Shown here in pieces: positions 11,787-13,200 of a DNA stretch of 13,200 nucleotides. Source of the stretch: CAVSWN01 sp046728115 (GTDB lineage: Bacteria > Acidobacteriota > Vicinamibacteria > Vicinamibacterales > CAVVIG01). Below the pieces are notes generated by a model. It had not been told where the DNA came from and ran no database searches. It saw nothing but the letters and a program-made list of their open reading frames with translations. Numbering within the stretch: the first letter of the stretch is position 1; each line of letters starts with the position of its first letter. The translations under genes were made by a program, and so were the position numbers. The DNA lies in the NCBI GenBank assembly GCA_046728115.1, contig JBKPDW010000095.1, positions 1 through 13,200 of the forward strand, read 5' to 3'.

Positions 11787-13200
11787 AAGGCGTCCCTGTC
11801 GACCTTCGCGATCCGCTTGTCCGGCAGCCCTGGGCTGTTCCGGTGAACGAACTCGGTGACGCTGCGCAGCGAGAAGACAGGCGCCGCGCTGCGCGGCACG
11901 ATCACACGCTCCAGGTCGACGCCCGCGACCTGATCGAAGCGAAATGCGGGTCGCGCATCGGGCGTGTCAGTGGTAAAGACAATATCGCGCACGGCGAGCG
12001 TTTTGACGTGACGCGCGTAGAGCCCGTAGGCGGGAATCGTGCCGAACATGTCGGGCTCGGGGTACTCGGTTTCCTTTTCCTCCGGTTCGAGCGCAGCGTC
12101 GGACGCCGTGCCTCCACCCTGATAGGCAATGCGAACATCGCTCAGGCGGAGATCCTCGATATCGTGGCCGGGGATCCCGCTGATCAACACACCGTGCCGC
12201 GAATCGACGTTCGACGCCACGACGCCGCTGATGCGAACGCGATTGATTACGCCAGGCCGCGGCTGGTTCGGGCCGCGCGCGCGGCGGCCAAGCCGCACGA
12301 AGATCGGCGCATTCACGATGTCGCGCATGGTGAGGTTCGTAATCGCAACGTCCTCGATGATTGCGCCGTCCACGCTCTCGATTGCCAGTCCTCTGCTGTA
12401 TTCGAACACGCAGTTCGAGATGGTGATGTTTTTGAAGCCGCCGTTGCTCTCGGTCCCGAACTTGATGCGGCCCGTCGGCCCGCGAGTGTACTTCACCGTC
12501 CGCTTGTAGGTGCCGTCGAGGAGCGTTCCTTCGTCGTATCCACTCACCTGCGAGTTCGTAATCGTCACGTTCTCGGTCGGTTTCGCGGATCCGAGACCGT
12601 AGCTGCTCTTCAGGCAAATCCCATCGTCGAAAGGCGAATTCACCGTGGCGTTCGAGATCCGGACGTTCTTGCAGGCATCGACGTCGATGCCGTCGCGGTT
12701 CGTGTCGATCTTGATGTTGTCGATCGTGAAGTTGTCGACGCCGGTTGCCAAAATCGCGAACCAGCCGCCATGGAGAATCGAAACGTCTCGGATGATGACG
12801 TTTCGACTGTTTTTCAAGGCGATCGCCTTGTTGCCCGATCCTTTCGGCGTCGTATTCGCGTTATAGCTCCGCACCAGACCCTTGCCGTTGATCAGGCCCG
12901 GTCCGGTGATCGAGACGTCGTCGAGGTTTTCGCCCCAGATCAGACTGTTGTGCCAGTGGCTGTGGCCGAAGTCCTGATACATGTCCCACTGGTTCGGCTC
13001 CGGCGCATCGTACCCGGCCGCGGCCGTGGGTGTCGCCGCCACGAGCGTGGCACCGTGATCGAGGAAGAGGCCGATGTGGCTTTGCAGTCGAATCGAGGTC
13101 GCGAGGTATGTCCCCGCGTCGAAGCGCACCGTGCCACCGCCCGCGGCGTGCGCGGCCGCGATCGCCTTGTTGATGGCGTCGGTATCGAGCGCCTTGCCGT
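11783..13200 (-). CDS. GH28 polygalacturonase-like parallel beta-helix protein (5' end outside window)
   Basis: The C-terminal 471 residues of a pectin-type glycoside hydrolase; the frame is open to the right edge, and the first visible residues GKALDTDAINKAIAAAHAAGGGTV are the usual N-terminal lead-in of the family, so the GTG at 13129 is internal. Seen (numbered from the first whole codon): beta-helix coils with repeated NVxIxxxxI/NxTIxNxxI patterns; NRDGIDVD (167-174) corresponding to the catalytic NTDxxD region; SPFDDGICLKS (188-198) containing the DD pair; and RIKFGTESNGG (244-254) containing the substrate-binding RIK. The GHG histidine motif expected between DD and RIK is not evident; the segment reads SGYDEGTLLDG. 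It hydrolyses, or once hydrolysed, alpha-1,4-galacturonan or a related linkage. Its stop overlaps the oxidoreductase start. Export is expected but the leader lies outside the window. Confidence 0.9.
   Translation of the reverse strand, partial: GKALDTDAINKAIAAAHAAGGGTVRFDAGTYLATSIRLQSHIGLFLDHGATLVAATPTAAAGYDAPEPNQWDMYQDFGHSHWHNSLIWGENLDDVSITGPGLINGKGLVRSYNANTTPKGSGNKAIALKNSRNVIIRDVSILHGGWFAILATGVDNFTIDNIKIDTNRDGIDVDACKNVRISNATVNSPFDDGICLKSSYGLGSAKPTENVTITNSQVSGYDEGTLLDGTYKRTVKYTRGPTGRIKFGTESNGGFKNITISNCVFEYSRGLAIESVDGAIIEDVAITNLTMRDIVNAPIFVRLGRRARGPNQPRPGVINRVRISGVVASNVDSRHGVLISGIPGHDIEDLRLSDVRIAYQGGGTASDAALEPEEKETEYPEPDMFGTIPAYGLYARHVKTLAVRDIVFTTDTPDARPAFRFDQVAGVDLERVIVPRSAAPVFSLRSVTEFVHRNSPGLPDKRIAKVDRDAF
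11793..11797 (-). promoter_or_regulatory. Ribosome binding site that supports a TTG start
   Basis: AGGGA on the minus strand lies inside the last codons of the GH28 gene, 6 bases before the TTG at 11786-11784. This spacing, plus the TTGA start/stop overlap, decides the start of the oxidoreductase gene; no ATG is available nearby. Confidence 0.65.

Noticed and set aside
10914..11846. 310-residue plus-strand frame antisense to the oxidoreductase
   Set aside because: Shadow frame without recognisable domains; the minus strand carries clear OYE motifs.
13127..13129. GTG as the start of the GH28 gene
   Set aside because: The frame continues upstream to the window edge with typical GH28 lead-in sequence (GKALDTDAINKAI), so the gene is cut by the window.

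Overview
The window reads as a carbohydrate-utilisation locus of a GC-rich, Gram-negative soil or sediment bacterium, most likely an Acidobacteriota member of the Vicinamibacteria type. The main clue is the 1174-residue receptor with an N-terminal carboxypeptidase-regulatory-like domain (Oar-like TonB-dependent transporter). No SusD partner is present, which argues against Bacteroidota. The taxonomic call is inference from gene style, not from a marker gene.

Layout. 4-1020 (-): LacI-family regulator. 1021-1125: compact divergent control region with two perfect 14-bp palindromes, one lying inside a putative promoter for the next gene. 1126-4650 (+): TonB-dependent receptor. 4690-4740: inverted 8-mer repeat. 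4763-6154 (+): secreted GH29 alpha-L-fucosidase. 6162-6983 (+): KduI/IolB-family isomerase. 7185-8267 (+): UxuA-type mannonate dehydratase with a Tat-like leader. 8734-9168 (+): membrane-anchored small cupin. 9433-9861 (-): four-helix-bundle (S23/IVS-type) protein. 10320-11786 (-): Old-Yellow-Enzyme-like flavin oxidoreductase. 11783 to the right edge (-): GH28 polygalacturonase-like protein, cut by the window end.

How the genes fit together (inference): the receptor imports an oligosaccharide, GH29 and GH28 trim fucose and uronic acid linkages outside the cytoplasm, and the KduI/IolB and UxuA homologues handle released uronate-type sugars. A fucosylated pectin or another uronate-rich glycan would suit this set. 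The LacI-type protein probably senses a product and controls both itself and the receptor operon.

The most unusual part is 6984-10320. About a third of it is four tandem arrays built from 7- and 8-base units that begin GTGC, usually followed by C or T (6986-7170, 8301-8710, 9190-9418, 10074-10319). Each array starts at or just behind the stop codon of a gene, and in all four cases the GTGC strand is the coding strand of that gene, including the one in reversed orientation. Arrays 1 and 2 share a 71-bp identical block that brackets the mannonate dehydratase gene. The four arrays look like members of one repeat family that expands locally into different sub-repeats. No CRISPR array, transposase, rRNA or tRNA was recognised.
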